64,000 bases of DNA from Afifella aestuarii (GCF_004023665.1 NZ_SAUF01000001.1:62001-126000), one strand, 5' to 3'; shown: positions 9,212-18,768, counted from the first letter of the stretch. Notes: a model not told the origin generated them from the letters alone. Translations and numbers: made by a program.

Positions 9212-10322
9212 CTGCCTCCGGCGCCCGGCCGAAATGACCATAGGCCGCCGTGCGGGCGTAGATGGGGCGGTTGAGCTGCAGGTGCTGGCGGATACCGCGT
9301 GGCGAGAGATCCATCACCTTGTTGATCGCACGTTCAATGTCGGAGGCACGCACATTCTTCGCCGTCTCGTGCGTATCGACATAGATCGACAAGGGCTTGG
9401 CGACGCCGATCGCATAGGAGACCTGGATCGTGCAGCGCTCGGCGAGATCGGCCGCAACGATGTTCTTGGCGAGGTAACGCGCCGCATAAGCCGCTGAGCG
9501 ATCGACCTTGGTCGGATCCTTGCCGGAAAAGGCACCGCCGCCATGGGGGGCCGCACCGCCATAGGTGTCGACGATGATCTTGCGTCCGGTCAGGCCGCAA
9601 TCGCCGTCCGGGCCGCCCACCTCGAACTTGCCCGTCGGATTGACGTGCCAGGTGGTCTCGTCGTTGATCCAGCCTTCCGGCAGCGCCTCGTAAACGAAGG
9701 GCTCGACGATCTTGCGCACGTCCGCGGAGGTCAGGCCTTTGGCATGCTGCGTCGACACTACGATGGAATGCACGCCGACCGGCACGCCGTTTTCATAACG
9801 CACCGTCACCTGCGATTTGGAATCCGGCATCAACTCCGGCGCACGGCCGGCGTGACGCGCTTCCGCCATCAGGTGGAGGATCTTGTGCGCATAAAGGATC
9901 GGCGCCGGCATGAGCTCCGGCGTCTCGCGGCAGGCGAAGCCGAACATGATGCCCTGGTCGCCAGCACCTTCTTCCTTCGCCTCGCCCGCATCGACGCCCT
10001 GGGCGATGTCGGGAGATTGTTCATGAAGGAGCACGTCGACCTGACAATTCTGCCAGTGGAAGCCTTCCTGGTGGTAGCCGATGTCGCGGATCGCCTCACG
10101 GGCGCATTGCTCGACGACGGCTGCATCGACCTCAGGCGAGCCGCGCACTTCACCGGCGATCAGGACACGGTTGGTCGTCGCCAGCGTCTCGCAGGCCACG
10201 CGAGCTTCGGGGAACTTTGCCAGATGGGCATCGACCACGCAGTCCGAAATACGGTCGCACACCTTGTCGGGATGGCCCTCGGACACCGACTCGCTGGTAA
10301 ACAGGAAATGTTCTCGGGGCAC
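9153..10322 (-). CDS. metK: S-adenosylmethionine synthetase
   Basis: MetK makes SAM from methionine and ATP. The protein starts [20 protein letters not shown]-like at the N-terminus (His of GHPDK binds ATP) and has GDQGIMFG and [16 protein letters not shown], the two family signatures. I chose GTG 10322 because AAAGGAGG lies exactly 7 bases upstream and the family N-terminus follows directly; this gives 389 residues. The 3-prime end overlaps trmB. SAM produced here feeds TrmB and PmtA, and AhcY (window 23.8 kb) removes the product inhibitor SAH. I saw no recognisable SAM riboswitch in the 153-base leader. Confidence 0.96.
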   Translation of the reverse strand: MPREHFLFTSESVSEGHPDKVCDRISDCVVDAHLAKFPEARVACETLATTNRVLIAGEVRGSPEVDAAVVEQCAREAIRDIGYHQEGFHWQNCQVDVLLHEQSPDIAQGVDAGEAKEEGAGDQGIMFGFACRETPELMPAPILYAHKILHLMAEARHAGRAPELMPDSKSQVTVRYENGVPVGVHSIVVSTQHAKGLTSADVRKIVEPFVYEALPEGWINDETTWHVNPTGKFEVGGPDGDCGLTGRKIIVDTYGGAAPHGGGAFSGKDPTKVDRSAAYAARYLAKNIVAADLAERCTIQVSYAIGVAKPLSIYVDTHETAKNVRASDIERAINKVMDLSPRGIRQHLQLNRPIYARTAAYGHFGRAPEADGGFSWEKTDLADSIRDAL

Positions 10323-10475
10323 GCACACGCCTCCTTTGAATATGGGAGAGCTACCCGAAGGCTGATCCGCACGGGCAGGAAGGTCGTTCGGTGGGTCTTG
10401 CCCGGGAGGAAGGTCGCCGTCAAGGTCGCTTTGCATGCGCGAGGCGCGCCTGTTGTCGCGATGACATAAATCCTT

Positions 10476-12632
10476 CTAATTGCCGAAGATACGGCCGAAG
10501 AATCCGCCAATGCCTCCCTGGCCGCCATTGCCGCGCTGCGGCCGCGACGGACCGGTCTGTGTGCGGTCGCTGTCGCGGTTGAGAATCCAGTCACGATATT
10601 GCGCATCGCCGCCGGATCCCGCGGCCGAAGGCTGTCCCGCCCCCGGATTTTGAGCAATCGCAGGGCTATAAAGCCCCTCGCCCGGCAAGGCCTCAACGGC
10701 CACGCCGCGATGCGCCGCTTTCATGAAATCCGCCCAGATCATCGACGGCACATTACCGCCCGAAGCCTTCTTGGTCGGCGAATTGTCGTCGTTGCCGACC
10801 CAGACGCCCGCCGTCAGATTGGCCGTGTAGCCGACGAACCAGGCATCGCGCCAATCCTGGCTGGTGCCGGTTTTGCCGCCGGCGGGCCAGCCGGGGATCT
10901 GGGCCTTGCGCCCGGTCCCGATCTCGAGCGTCGCCTTCATCATCTCGTTCATCATCGCGACGGTGTGCAGATCCACGACACGTCCGAGCCCCGGGCTGGA
11001 ACGCTGGAAGAGCGTTTTTCCGTCATCGGTGACGACACGTTCGATCGCGTGCGGGAGGACGGCGAAACCGCCATTGGCAAGCGGCGCATAAGCACCCGTC
11101 AGCTCCAACAGGCTCACTTCCGACGTTCCGAGAGCGATCGTGGCGTTGGCCTTGAGGTCGGAGCTGATGCCCATCCGGTGGGCCGTCGCGACGACGTTCT
11201 GCGGTCCGACTTCGGCGGCAAGCTGCGCAGCGACCGTATTCAGCGAGCGGGCGAGCGCCGTCTTCAGCGTCACCGGCCCCTCGTATTTGTTGGAATAATT
11301 GTGCGGCTCCCAATTGCCGATCCGCACCGGCTTGTCGACGCGCACCGTCTCCGGCCTGAGACCCTGTTCGAGCGCTGTCAGATAGACGAAGGGTTTGAAG
11401 GAGGAGCCGGGCTGGCGCTTCGCCTGAACCGCGCGATTGAACTGGCTCTTGTCGTAGGAACGTCCGCCGACCATGGCACGGATCGCACCGGTGCCATCGA
11501 GCGCCACCAGAGCCCCCTGATGCACGCCGTATTTGTCGCCGTTCGCCTTCAGGCCTTCGACAAGCGCCGACTCCGCCTCGCGCTCCAGCGACAGATCGAT
11601 GGTGGTGTAGACCGTGACGTCCTCATCGATCGCACCGACATAGGAAGGGAGCCGATCCATGACGAAATCGGCGACGTAGTTTTCCGCGTGAACGCGATGG
11701 CGCGAGGCGATGCGTGGCGGATTCTCCTTGGCATGCTTCGCCTGCGCGGCCGTGACAAAGCCTTCGCGCACCATCGCATCGAGGACGAGGCGGGCGCGCG
11801 CCTCGGCCGCATCGAAATTGCGGTCCGGCTGATAATGCGACGGTGCCTTGACGAGACCCGCCAGCATCGCGGCTTCCGCCAGGTTGAGATTGCTTGAATC
11901 CTTGGCGAAGAAGCGATGGGCCGCCGCATCGACACCATAGGCGCCCCCGCCGAAATAGACCCGGTTCAGATACATCTCCAGGATTTCGCCCTTGGAGTAT
12001 TTGTGCTCCAGCCAGAGCGCCAGAAGCATTTCCTGGATCTTTCGCCGGATCGAGCGCTCAGGCGTCAGGAACATGTTCTTGGCAAGCTGCTGGGTGAGCG
12101 TCGAGCCGCCCTGCACGACACCGCCGGAGACGAGATTGCGCACGACCGCACGGGAAAGACCGATCGGATCGACGCCGAAATGCTGGCGAAAGCGATGGTC
12201 CTCGATCGCGATGACCGCTTCGGGCACATAATCGGGAAGTTCGGAAAGCCTGACCGCCTGGCCGCCGGTGTCGCCACGATTACCGATGAGGGCGCCGTCG
12301 ACAGCGAGGATGCGAACATTGGGCGGCCGCTCCGGCACCCGCCATTCCGACGTCGGCGGCATCTGGACGCCGTACCAGGCGATGATGCCGACGACGGCGA
12401 TCAAGCCCCACACGGCCAGAACCGACCCCCAGTAGAGCGTCCGCCTCAGAAATCCGCCGCCCGATCCGCGCGCCTTTCTTCTGCGGGGCGCGGAGGAACG
12501 GCTTTTTGCCGTCTTGGCTTTCGGTTTGCGCTGCGACGTCCCGCCGGCCGGCCGGTCGCGCGCCTCCACGCGGATGCCGCCGCTCTCGCCGAGCCGCGGC
12601 TCGACGCGCTGCTTTGCCTTCCGCCCCGCCAT
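10476..12632 (-). CDS. Class A penicillin-binding protein (bifunctional peptidoglycan glycosyltransferase/transpeptidase)
   Basis: The 718-residue protein polymerises glycan strands and cross-links peptides in the periplasm. It has a basic, low-complexity cytoplasmic N-terminus (about residues 1-60), one membrane segment (about 64-86), a GT51 domain with catalytic Glu144 in IEDHRF and GGSTLTQQLAKN, then a transpeptidase domain with Ser410 of PGSSFKP, SLN, and Lys587 of GKTGTS. The C-terminus is Gly/Pro/Ser-rich and ends FFGRIFGN. It is a PBP1a/1b-like class A enzyme; the exact subfamily is not clear. A consensus CtrA box lies 52-67 bases upstream of the ATG. Confidence 0.93.
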   Translation of the reverse strand: MAGRKAKQRVEPRLGESGGIRVEARDRPAGGTSQRKPKAKTAKSRSSAPRRRKARGSGGGFLRRTLYWGSVLAVWGLIAVVGIIAWYGVQMPPTSEWRVPERPPNVRILAVDGALIGNRGDTGGQAVRLSELPDYVPEAVIAIEDHRFRQHFGVDPIGLSRAVVRNLVSGGVVQGGSTLTQQLAKNMFLTPERSIRRKIQEMLLALWLEHKYSKGEILEMYLNRVYFGGGAYGVDAAAHRFFAKDSSNLNLAEAAMLAGLVKAPSHYQPDRNFDAAEARARLVLDAMVREGFVTAAQAKHAKENPPRIASRHRVHAENYVADFVMDRLPSYVGAIDEDVTVYTTIDLSLEREAESALVEGLKANGDKYGVHQGALVALDGTGAIRAMVGGRSYDKSQFNRAVQAKRQPGSSFKPFVYLTALEQGLRPETVRVDKPVRIGNWEPHNYSNKYEGPVTLKTALARSLNTVAAQLAAEVGPQNVVATAHRMGISSDLKANATIALGTSEVSLLELTGAYAPLANGGFAVLPHAIERVVTDDGKTLFQRSSPGLGRVVDLHTVAMMNEMMKATLEIGTGRKAQIPGWPAGGKTGTSQDWRDAWFVGYTANLTAGVWVGNDDNSPTKKASGGNVPSMIWADFMKAAHRGVAVEALPGEGLYSPAIAQNPGAGQPSAAGSGGDAQYRDWILNRDSDRTQTGPSRPQRGNGGQGGIGGFFGRIFGN

Positions 12633-12683
12633 CAGATGTCCTGCACTGCCATAAGGATCCGGTGTAACGCTAAAAGCGGCAAT

Positions 12684-12699
12684 TTAAGGCCGGGTTAAC
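12684..12699. promoter_or_regulatory. CtrA-type binding site upstream of the PBP gene
   Basis: TTAA-GGCCGGG-TTAAC matches the full TTAA-N7-TTAAC consensus of the alphaproteobacterial cell-cycle regulator CtrA. It lies in the 86-base gap between the hemW stop and the start of the leftward PBP gene. A further TTAA lies at 12706-12709. Confidence 0.55.
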
Positions 12700-12718
12700 C
12701 ACGACCTTAAGGCTCTCA

Positions 12719-13876
12719 TCACGCTGCAAGATCGGCCACGACGGCATCGAGGACGACGAGACCGGCAGGCGTCGCGCGCAGACGTCCATCCGGTTCGAGC
12801 TGCATCATGCCGTGCTCCACGAGGTCGTGGATCCGGCTTTCCTGCAGCGGGCGGCCGGCAAGCGCCTGATAACGCGCAAGATCGATGCCCTCGACGAGAC
12901 GCAGCCCCATAACGAGGAGCTCGTCCGCCTCCTCCTCCAGGCTCAGAAGGCGGTCTTCGATCAGGCCGTTGCCCGCTTCTTCGACCCGGCTGCGCCATGT
13001 CTCCGGATGCGCCTCCGCCACGGTCGCAAAACGCCCACCCTCGCCACGCACGCGGCCATGGGCGCCGGGACCGACGCCGACCCATTCGCCATAGCGCCAG
13101 TAGGTGAGGTTGTGACGGCTTTCAGCCCCCGGCCGCGCATGGTTGGAGATTTCATAGGCCGGCAGGCCGGCGGCAATCATCATCTCCTGCGTCAGCTCGT
13201 AGAAATCGGCCGAGGCGTCGGGATCGGGCAACGTGAGCTTGCCGGCCTGATGGAGGGCCGCAAACGGCGTGCCCGGCTCGATCGTCAGCTGATAAAGAGA
13301 CAGATGGTCGGCCGCAAAGCCGATGGCCTCGCCGAGCTCGCGCCGCCAATCCTCAAGCGACTGGTTCGAGCGCGCATAGATGAGATCGAAGGACAGTCGC
13401 GGAAAGATCTCGCGGGCGAGTTCGACAGCTGCGAGCGCCTCCGCGCGGTTGTGCAGCCGGCCGAGCGCCTTCAGCGACGCATCGTCGAGAGCCTGCACGC
13501 CAAGTGAAACCCGGTTCACACCCTCTTTGCGATAGCCGCGGAAGCGCTCCGCTTCGACGCTCGAAGGATTGGCCTCGAGGCTGATTTCAGCATTTTCCGC
13601 GACCGTCCAATTCGCGGCGATCGCCTCGAGAAGCGCTGCGACCGTCGCCGGCTCCATCAAGGACGGTGTGCCGCCACCGAAGAAGATGCTCGTAACCCGC
13701 CGCCCGCGCGTGCGTTCGGCAAAAAAGCCGAGCTCGCGCCGGAAAGCCGAAACGAAGGCCGCCTGGTCCACCTTTTGGTGCCGCACATGCGAGTTGAAGT
13801 CGCAATAAGGGCATTTGGCCGCGCAGAAGGGCCAATGCAGATAGATGCCGAATTCCGTCTCCGCGGCCGGGATCAT
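12719..13876 (-). CDS. hemW: Radical SAM heme chaperone HemW (coproporphyrinogen oxidase-like)
   Basis: The 385-residue protein has the radical SAM cluster motif FCAAKCPYCDF (Cys18, Cys22, Cys25) and FFGGGTPSL, followed by the HemN C-terminal domain. It lacks the longer N-terminus of HemN, the true oxygen-independent coproporphyrinogen oxidase. HemW proteins bind heme and are proposed to deliver it to respiratory enzymes. It is 6 bases after rdgB in the rph-rdgB-hemW operon, an arrangement common in alphaproteobacteria. Confidence 0.92.
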   Translation of the reverse strand: MIPAAETEFGIYLHWPFCAAKCPYCDFNSHVRHQKVDQAAFVSAFRRELGFFAERTRGRRVTSIFFGGGTPSLMEPATVAALLEAIAANWTVAENAEISLEANPSSVEAERFRGYRKEGVNRVSLGVQALDDASLKALGRLHNRAEALAAVELAREIFPRLSFDLIYARSNQSLEDWRRELGEAIGFAADHLSLYQLTIEPGTPFAALHQAGKLTLPDPDASADFYELTQEMMIAAGLPAYEISNHARPGAESRHNLTYWRYGEWVGVGPGAHGRVRGEGGRFATVAEAHPETWRSRVEEAGNGLIEDRLLSLEEEADELLVMGLRLVEGIDLARYQALAGRPLQESRIHDLVEHGMMQLEPDGRLRATPAGLVVLDAVVADLAA

Positions 13877-13882
13877 GCAGCA

Positions 13883-14533
13883 TCAGCCTCCGTTGAGACC
13901 GAGACAGGCGACGGCGAACGCTTCGAACGCACGCGCCCGATGCGAAAGCGGATTGCGTTCACCGGGCTTCCAGCCGTGTTTTTCTTCCGCACTCATCTCG
14001 CCGAAGGTGCGCTCATGGCCCTCCGGCTGAAACATCGGATCGTAACCGAAGCCATGTTCGCCGCGCGGCGGCCACACCAGCGTGCCCTCCACTTTTCCTT
14101 CAAAGCTCTCCACAACTCCGTCGGGCAAAGCGAGCGCCAGGACGCAGACGAAGGCTCCGCCGCGGGCCTCGGGCGTCACCGCCCCCTGCATCTGAAGCTT
14201 CTCCTCGATGTTGCGCATCGCCTGGGCAAAGTCCTTGTCCGGCCCTGCCCAGCGGGCAGAATAGATGCCGGGATCGCCATTCAGCGCATCGACCGTGAGG
14301 CCGGAATCATCGGCAAGTGCGGGAAGGCCCGCGGCGTCGCAGGCGGTGCGTGCCTTCAAAATCGCGTTCTCAGCGAAGGTCGAGCCGGTTTCCTCCGGCT
14401 CGATCAGACCGAGATCGGCCGCGGAATGAACCGTGAAGCCGAACGGGTCGAGGAGTGCCCGGATCTCGGCCACCTTGCCGGGATTGTGGCTCGCAACGAC
14501 GAGAGGTCCGGGCTCCAAGGCCAGTTTCACCAT
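13883..14533 (-). CDS. rdgB: RdgB/HAM1 family XTP/dITP pyrophosphatase
   Basis: The enzyme hydrolyses non-canonical purine triphosphates (dITP, XTP) to monophosphates and keeps them out of DNA. The 216-residue protein shows the substrate-binding ASHNPGKV near the N-terminus, [32 protein letters not shown] and the C-terminal LSHRARA. ATG 14533 shares its A with the TGA stop of rph (ATGA overlap), indicating translational coupling. The next gene is hemW. Confidence 0.95.
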   Translation of the reverse strand: MVKLALEPGPLVVASHNPGKVAEIRALLDPFGFTVHSAADLGLIEPEETGSTFAENAILKARTACDAAGLPALADDSGLTVDALNGDPGIYSARWAGPDKDFAQAMRNIEEKLQMQGAVTPEARGGAFVCVLALALPDGVVESFEGKVEGTLVWPPRGEHGFGYDPMFQPEGHERTFGEMSAEEKHGWKPGERNPLSHRARAFEAFAVACLGLNGG

Positions 14534-15246
14534 CACTCGACTGCCATCTTCTGCAAATCGACGAGACGGCCGATGCCTTTGCGCGCCAGGCCCATGAGGG
14601 CGATAAGCTCTTCCTCGCTGAAGGGCTTGCCCTCCGCCGTCGCCTGCACTTCGACGAGATTGCCGCTGCCGGTGATGACGAAGTTCGCATCCGTTTCCGC
14701 GTCGGAATCTTCCGCATAATCGAGATCGAGCACCGGCTCGCTGCGATAGATGCCGCAAGAGATCGCCGCCACATGGTCGGTGAGAACCGGAGCCTTGACG
14801 ATGTCGCGGGCGCGCATCCATTCGAGCGCGTCGTGCAGCGCCACCCAGGCACCGGTGATCGCCGCGGTGCGCGTTCCGCCATCGGCCTGGATGACGTCGC
14901 AATCGACGGTGATCTGGCGCTCGCCGAGAGCCTTCAGATCGACGACCGCGCGCAATGAGCGGCCGATCAGGCGCTGGATTTCCATGGTGCGGCCGCCCTG
15001 CTTGCCCTGGCTCGCCTCGCGGCGCATGCGATCGCCGGTCGAGCGCGGCAGCATACCATATTCGGCCGTCACCCAGCCGCGGCCACCGCCGCGCAGCCAC
15101 GGCGGCACCTGCTCGGCGACACTTGCCAGACACATCACCTGCGTGTCGCCGAAGCGAACGAGGCACGATCCTTCCGCATATTTCGAAACCCGGCGCTCAA
15201 GCGAGACGGCGCGCATCTCCTCGGCGGCCCGTCGCGATGGGCGCAT
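14533..15246 (-). CDS. rph: Ribonuclease PH
   Basis: RNase PH trims tRNA 3-prime ends by phosphorolysis. The 237-residue protein starts [12 protein letters not shown] and has the phosphate-binding [11 protein letters not shown] and [13 protein letters not shown], plus SCGIY. ATG 15246 is preceded by AAGGAGG 6 bases upstream, which decides the start over in-frame codons further upstream. It opens the leftward operon rph-rdgB-hemW and is divergent from hrcA. Confidence 0.95.
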   Translation of the reverse strand: MRPSRRAAEEMRAVSLERRVSKYAEGSCLVRFGDTQVMCLASVAEQVPPWLRGGGRGWVTAEYGMLPRSTGDRMRREASQGKQGGRTMEIQRLIGRSLRAVVDLKALGERQITVDCDVIQADGGTRTAAITGAWVALHDALEWMRARDIVKAPVLTDHVAAISCGIYRSEPVLDLDYAEDSDAETDANFVITGSGNLVEVQATAEGKPFSEEELIALMGLARKGIGRLVDLQKMAVE

Positions 15247-15297
15247 GAAATCCTCCTTCAAGAATGTGGGCCCTGTTACGCATTCCATCCGCCGACG

Positions 15298-15315
15298 GCA
15301 AGGCGAGTGCCTTGC
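15298..15315. repeat. Inverted repeat in the rph/hrcA divergent region
   Basis: GCAAGGC (15298-15304), GAGT, GCCTTGC (15309-15315): a perfect seven-base dyad with a four-base loop between the divergent rph and hrcA starts. It contains GAGTGC, half of the CIRCE core, but the matching GCACTC half is absent. It may be an operator for hrcA or rph; the binding protein is unknown. Confidence 0.4.
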
Positions 15316-15376
15316 GTGATGCCCTCGGCGAAGCAATATGAGGCATCAAAGGTGCCCCGGCACCGGGGAACGTCCC

Positions 15377-16438
15377 ATGATGAAATCGGAAATGCTGACA
15401 GCTTTGGACGACCGTTCGCGGGAGATCTTTCGACGCATCGTCGAGAGTTACCTGGAACGCGGCGAGCCGGTCGGCTCGCGCAACATCAGCCGCCTTCTGT
15501 CGACGGCCTTGTCGCCGGCGTCCGTGCGCAATGTCATGTCGGACCTGGAATCCATGGGCCTCGTCTTTGCGCCGCATACGAGCGCCGGACGCATGCCCAC
15601 GGAAATGGGCCTCAGGTTCTTCATCGATTCGTTTCTGGAGGTCGGCGGTCTCAGCGACAACGAGCGGCAGGCGATCGAAAAACAGGTGCGCACCGGCGAC
15701 GGCGAAAAGAGCGTCGAATCGCTGCTGACGGAGGCGAGCCAGACCCTGTCGGGCCTGTCGGAAGGCGCCGGCGTGGTGGTTGCCGCCAAACAGGACCTGC
15801 GGCTCAAACACATTGAATTCGTGCGCATCGAGCAGGACCGGGCGCTCGTCGTGCTCGTGGCCGATGACGGCACGGTGGAAAACCGCGTCGTCAACGTGCC
15901 GCGCGGCCTGCCGACCTCGGCCCTGACGGAAGCCTCCAACTATCTCAACGCCCATATCCGCGGGCGCACGCTGGCGGAAGCGCGCGCCGAACTCGAGCGC
16001 AAGCGTGAAGAGCGCCGACAGGCCATCGACGCCCTGTCGGAGACGATCATCTCGGAAGGGCTGGCGCAATGGTCGGGCCCGGCACAGGAGCCGGCCACCC
16101 TCATCGTGCGCGGCCGCTCCAAGCTTCTGACCGATCTCAGGGCGATCGAGGATCTGGAGCGCATCCGGATCCTCTTCGACGATCTTGAGACCAAGACGGA
16201 CATCATCCAGCTCCTCAACCTGACGGAAGAAGGCGAAGGAGTGCGCATTTTCATCGGCTCGGAGAACAAATTGTTTTCGCTCTCCGGCTCGTCGCTCGTC
16301 GTGGCGCCTTTTCGCGACAGCGGAGAACGCGTCGTGGGGGTGCTCGGCGTGATCGGTCCGACCCGGCTGAACTATGCTCGCGTCATTCCCGTGGTCGATT
16401 ACACGGCGCAACTGATGACACAGCTCATTCGCCGCTGA
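15377..16438 (+). CDS. hrcA: Heat-inducible transcription repressor HrcA
   Basis: HrcA represses chaperone operons (usually groESL in alphaproteobacteria) by binding CIRCE. The 353-residue protein has an N-terminal winged helix ([10 protein letters not shown]...[13 protein letters not shown], then [15 protein letters not shown]) and the GAF-like C-terminal domain with IFIGSENK. I chose ATG 15377, which gives MMKSEML; an in-frame ATG at 15338 and a second ATG at 15380 exist. It precedes grpE by 107 bases. No CIRCE element was seen near it, so its target is probably groESL outside the window. Confidence 0.93.
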   Translation: MMKSEMLTALDDRSREIFRRIVESYLERGEPVGSRNISRLLSTALSPASVRNVMSDLESMGLVFAPHTSAGRMPTEMGLRFFIDSFLEVGGLSDNERQAIEKQVRTGDGEKSVESLLTEASQTLSGLSEGAGVVVAAKQDLRLKHIEFVRIEQDRALVVLVADDGTVENRVVNVPRGLPTSALTEASNYLNAHIRGRTLAEARAELERKREERRQAIDALSETIISEGLAQWSGPAQEPATLIVRGRSKLLTDLRAIEDLERIRILFDDLETKTDIIQLLNLTEEGEGVRIFIGSENKLFSLSGSSLVVAPFRDSGERVVGVLGVIGPTRLNYARVIPVVDYTAQLMTQLIRR

Positions 16439-16545
16439 GAATGTGTGATTAGACATAGGTTGCGGGCCGGCGGGTTGATTTTCCCAGTGTGAGCCCTGAT
16501 ATGCCGCTCGACTTGAGATCACCTACGAGAGATCGAAGCTTCGCG

Positions 16546-17229
16546 ATGGATACCGAAAAGCGTAACACCGAAACCAACGAAGCGCCGAGACAGGACAACG
16601 AGCCGCCGCTTGGCGCTGGCGCCGAATATGCAGCGGGCGCAGCAGAGGCCGCAGAGGCAGATGCCGCCGCGCAGGCTGCCGAGGACGCCGCCGCACAGGA
16701 GAGTGTGGAAGAGCTGATCGCCCGGCTGGAGGCGGAGAAATCCGACCTCACGGACCGGCTTTTGCGGGCTGCCGCCGAGGCGGAGAATCTTCGCCGGCGC
16801 GCCGCCCGCGACGTGCAGGACGCGCGTCGCTATTCCATGACCAAATTCGCGACCGACATGCTGCAGGTCGGCGACAATCTGCGCCGTGCGCTGGGTGCCG
16901 TCGACGAAAAGGCCTGGGGCACGGAAGATCCGGAGCTGAAGGCCCTGCTCGAAGGCGTGCAGATGACGGCGCGCGAACTCGACCGTATTCTGGAGCGCCA
17001 TGAGGTCGTGATAATTCCGGCGATGGGCGAACGGTTCGATCCGCATCGCCATCAGGCGATGTTCGAGGTCCCGGATCCGAGCGTGCCGGCCGGCACCATC
17101 GTGCAGGTGGCCCAGGAGGGTTATATGATCGGCGACCGGGTTCTGCGTGCGGCCCTCGTCGGCGTCGCCAAGGGCGGACCGACTCCGGACAAGGCCGCCA
17201 ATCAGGCGCCGAAGCCCGAGGCACAATAA
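16546..17229 (+). CDS. grpE: GrpE, DnaK nucleotide exchange factor
   Basis: GrpE releases ADP from DnaK. The product has an acidic, alanine-rich N-terminus (about residues 1-50), a long coiled coil (EELIARLEAEKSDLTDRLLR, then AENLRRR), and the beta-rich C-terminal domain with PHRHQAMFEVP and GYMIGDRVLRAALVGV. ATG 16546 gives 227 residues. In-frame GTG 16489 and ATG 16501 would add a leader that does not look family-like. It follows hrcA in the usual order and ends at an intrinsic terminator. Confidence 0.93.
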   Translation: MDTEKRNTETNEAPRQDNEPPLGAGAEYAAGAAEAAEADAAAQAAEDAAAQESVEELIARLEAEKSDLTDRLLRAAAEAENLRRRAARDVQDARRYSMTKFATDMLQVGDNLRRALGAVDEKAWGTEDPELKALLEGVQMTARELDRILERHEVVIIPAMGERFDPHRHQAMFEVPDPSVPAGTIVQVAQEGYMIGDRVLRAALVGVAKGGPTPDKAANQAPKPEAQ

Positions 17230-17257
17230 GCGCCATTCCCACCGGATTTGACCAATG

Positions 17258-17285
17258 CGCCTCCTCGCAAGAGGGGGCGTTTTTC
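17258..17285 (+). terminator. Intrinsic terminator after grpE
   Basis: CGCCTCCTC (17258-17266), loop GCAA, GAGGGGGCG (17271-17279) with one G-T pair, then TTTTT. A stable GNRA-type tetraloop closes the stem. Confidence 0.85.
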
Positions 17286-17418
17286 TTTGTGCGGCGTCAG
17301 GCGGTGCGACCCGCGCTCGGTAGTGTTGCCGGCCGAAAGGCCTGCACAAATCCTTGCCCGACACGCTGAAGGCTTGACCCGCCGCCGGCTTTCCTGCCTT
17401 TCGGGAGGCGGAGGCGAC

Positions 17419-17982
17419 ATGGACGATCAAGCAGCACTTTTTTCCATCATCAAGGAACGCTCCTTCCGCCAGGGCGGCGAGTTCACGCTCGTCTCGGGGC
17501 GAAAGAGTACGATCTACTTCAACCTGAAACCGACGATGCTCGATCCGGAAGGCGCACGCCTCATCGGCGCGGCCGTCGCGGCAAAAGCGCACGAATTGAA
17601 GCTCGTCTATGTCGGCGGGCTCGCCATGGGGGCCGTGCCGCTCGTCTCGGCGACGGCGGCGATGAGCGCAGTTGCCGGCACGCCGGTGAAGGCGATCTTC
17701 GTGCGCAAGGAAGCGAAGGGCCACGGCACGCAGAGCCAGATCGAAGGGCTTGCAGAAGGCGAGAGCCTCACAGGCCAGTCTCTTCTCGTCGTCGAGGACG
17801 TCACCACCACCGGCGGATCGGCCATGCAGGCGATTTCGATCCTGCGTGAGGCCGGCGCCGAGGTGCAGCACGTGTTGACGCTCGTCGATCGGCAGGAAGG
17901 GGCGGAAGAGGCTTTCCGTCAGGCCGGCATCACGCTCCACGCTCTCTTCCGCAAGAGCGATTTCGGCAAGGATCTGGCATAG
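17419..17982 (+). CDS. pyrE: Orotate phosphoribosyltransferase
   Basis: PyrE joins orotate to PRPP to give OMP in pyrimidine synthesis. The 187-residue protein has FTLVSGRKSTIYFNLK at the N-terminus, FVRKEAKGHG (catalytic loop) and the PRPP-binding VVEDVTTTGGSAM. ATG 17419 has GGAGG upstream and fits the normal family length; an open frame upstream overlaps the grpE terminator and is not used. It converges on alkB with an 18-base gap. Confidence 0.95.
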   Translation: MDDQAALFSIIKERSFRQGGEFTLVSGRKSTIYFNLKPTMLDPEGARLIGAAVAAKAHELKLVYVGGLAMGAVPLVSATAAMSAVAGTPVKAIFVRKEAKGHGTQSQIEGLAEGESLTGQSLLVVEDVTTTGGSAMQAISILREAGAEVQHVLTLVDRQEGAEEAFRQAGITLHALFRKSDFGKDLA

Positions 17983-18000
17983 GCGCCTACGAGGGCGAAC

Positions 18001-18612
18001 CTATTCGCTCTTCGTCACCCGCCGCAGCGTCAGATTGATCCGCCCGCCTTTAGGCAAAAGCGTCGAGGTGCCGGCGATGATCCGGTCGACACCGTGGAAG
18101 GCGAGACGCGCCTCGCCGCCCAGGACCAGCGCGTCCCCGGATTTCAGGCGCAACGAACCGGTCGGATCCTTGCGGCTGTGGCCACCGATGCGGAACACGG
18201 CCTCGTCACCGAGAGACAGCGAGACGACGGGTGCTGCAAGATCCTTTTCGTCCCGGTCCTGATGCAGGCCCATGCGCGTTCCCGACGCATAGAAATTGAC
18301 GAGGCAGGCTTCCGGCGGCCTCGAATAGCCGCCGAGTTCCGCCCAGGCATCCAGAAGAACCTGTGGGATCGGAGGCCATGGCCGGCCCGTCTCGGGATGC
18401 GTCGGCTGGTAGCGATAGCCGGCGCGGTCCGACACCCAGCCGAGCGTGCCGCAATTCGTCATGCGCACCGAGAAGGGCTTGCCGGAGCGCGGCATGACGG
18501 GCGTGTAGAAAGGTGCCTCTTTCAGGAGCGCACGAAGATCTTCGACGAGCTGCTCCTGCGCGCCCCGGTCGAGGAAGCTTGGCGCCAATTTGAAACCCTC
18601 AAGAGCCGTCAT
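18001..18612 (-). CDS. alkB: AlkB-type Fe(II)/2-oxoglutarate-dependent DNA repair dioxygenase
   Basis: AlkB proteins remove 1-methyladenine and 3-methylcytosine from nucleic acids by oxidative demethylation. The 203-residue protein has the iron ligands His117 and Asp119 (GLHQDRDE) and His173 (FHGVDRI), and the 2-oxoglutarate site RINLTLR (Arg191 and Arg197). The segment AGYRYQPTHP matches the nucleotide-recognition lid. I chose ATG 18612; in-frame starts upstream (to 18753) would overlap the dnaK promoter region and add a basic leader. It stands alone between pyrE and dnaK, with no Ada-type regulator beside it. Confidence 0.9.
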   Translation of the reverse strand: MTALEGFKLAPSFLDRGAQEQLVEDLRALLKEAPFYTPVMPRSGKPFSVRMTNCGTLGWVSDRAGYRYQPTHPETGRPWPPIPQVLLDAWAELGGYSRPPEACLVNFYASGTRMGLHQDRDEKDLAAPVVSLSLGDEAVFRIGGHSRKDPTGSLRLKSGDALVLGGEARLAFHGVDRIIAGTSTLLPKGGRINLTLRRVTKSE

Positions 18613-18739
18613 GCCGAATCTTTCAATCCAGACCTTCAGTGTTTTCAAACGCTTGCCAGCGAGCATGAGACCCCGTGGCAGCGGTACGATCAATATCTCG
18701 GTCGGCCGCTCGGCTTGTGCAACCTCAGGGCCCTTCTTA

Positions 18740-18768
18740 CTTGCGGCTCCCAAACCCCCTTCTTATAT
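18740..18768 (+). promoter_or_regulatory. RpoH (sigma-32)-like promoter of dnaK
   Basis: CTTGCG (18740-18745), 16 bases, CTTATAT (18762-18768) agrees with the alphaproteobacterial heat-shock promoter pattern (CTTG at -35, CYTATNT at -10). It lies about 135 bases upstream of the dnaK start and points at it. Confidence 0.6.

Noticed and set aside
10323-10475. SAM riboswitch in the metK leader
   Set aside because: The stretch has ACCTTCCTGCCCGTG, loosely like the SAM/SAH element core, but the pairing arms do not match, and no SAM-II pattern is visible. A covariance-model search (Rfam) would decide.
15298-15315. CIRCE element upstream of hrcA
   Set aside because: Only one GAGTGC half is present; the GCACTC half and the nine-base spacing are missing.
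16439-16545. RpoH promoter for grpE
   Set aside because: TTGATT-16-TGATAT is present but matches the heat-shock pattern poorly; too weak to list.
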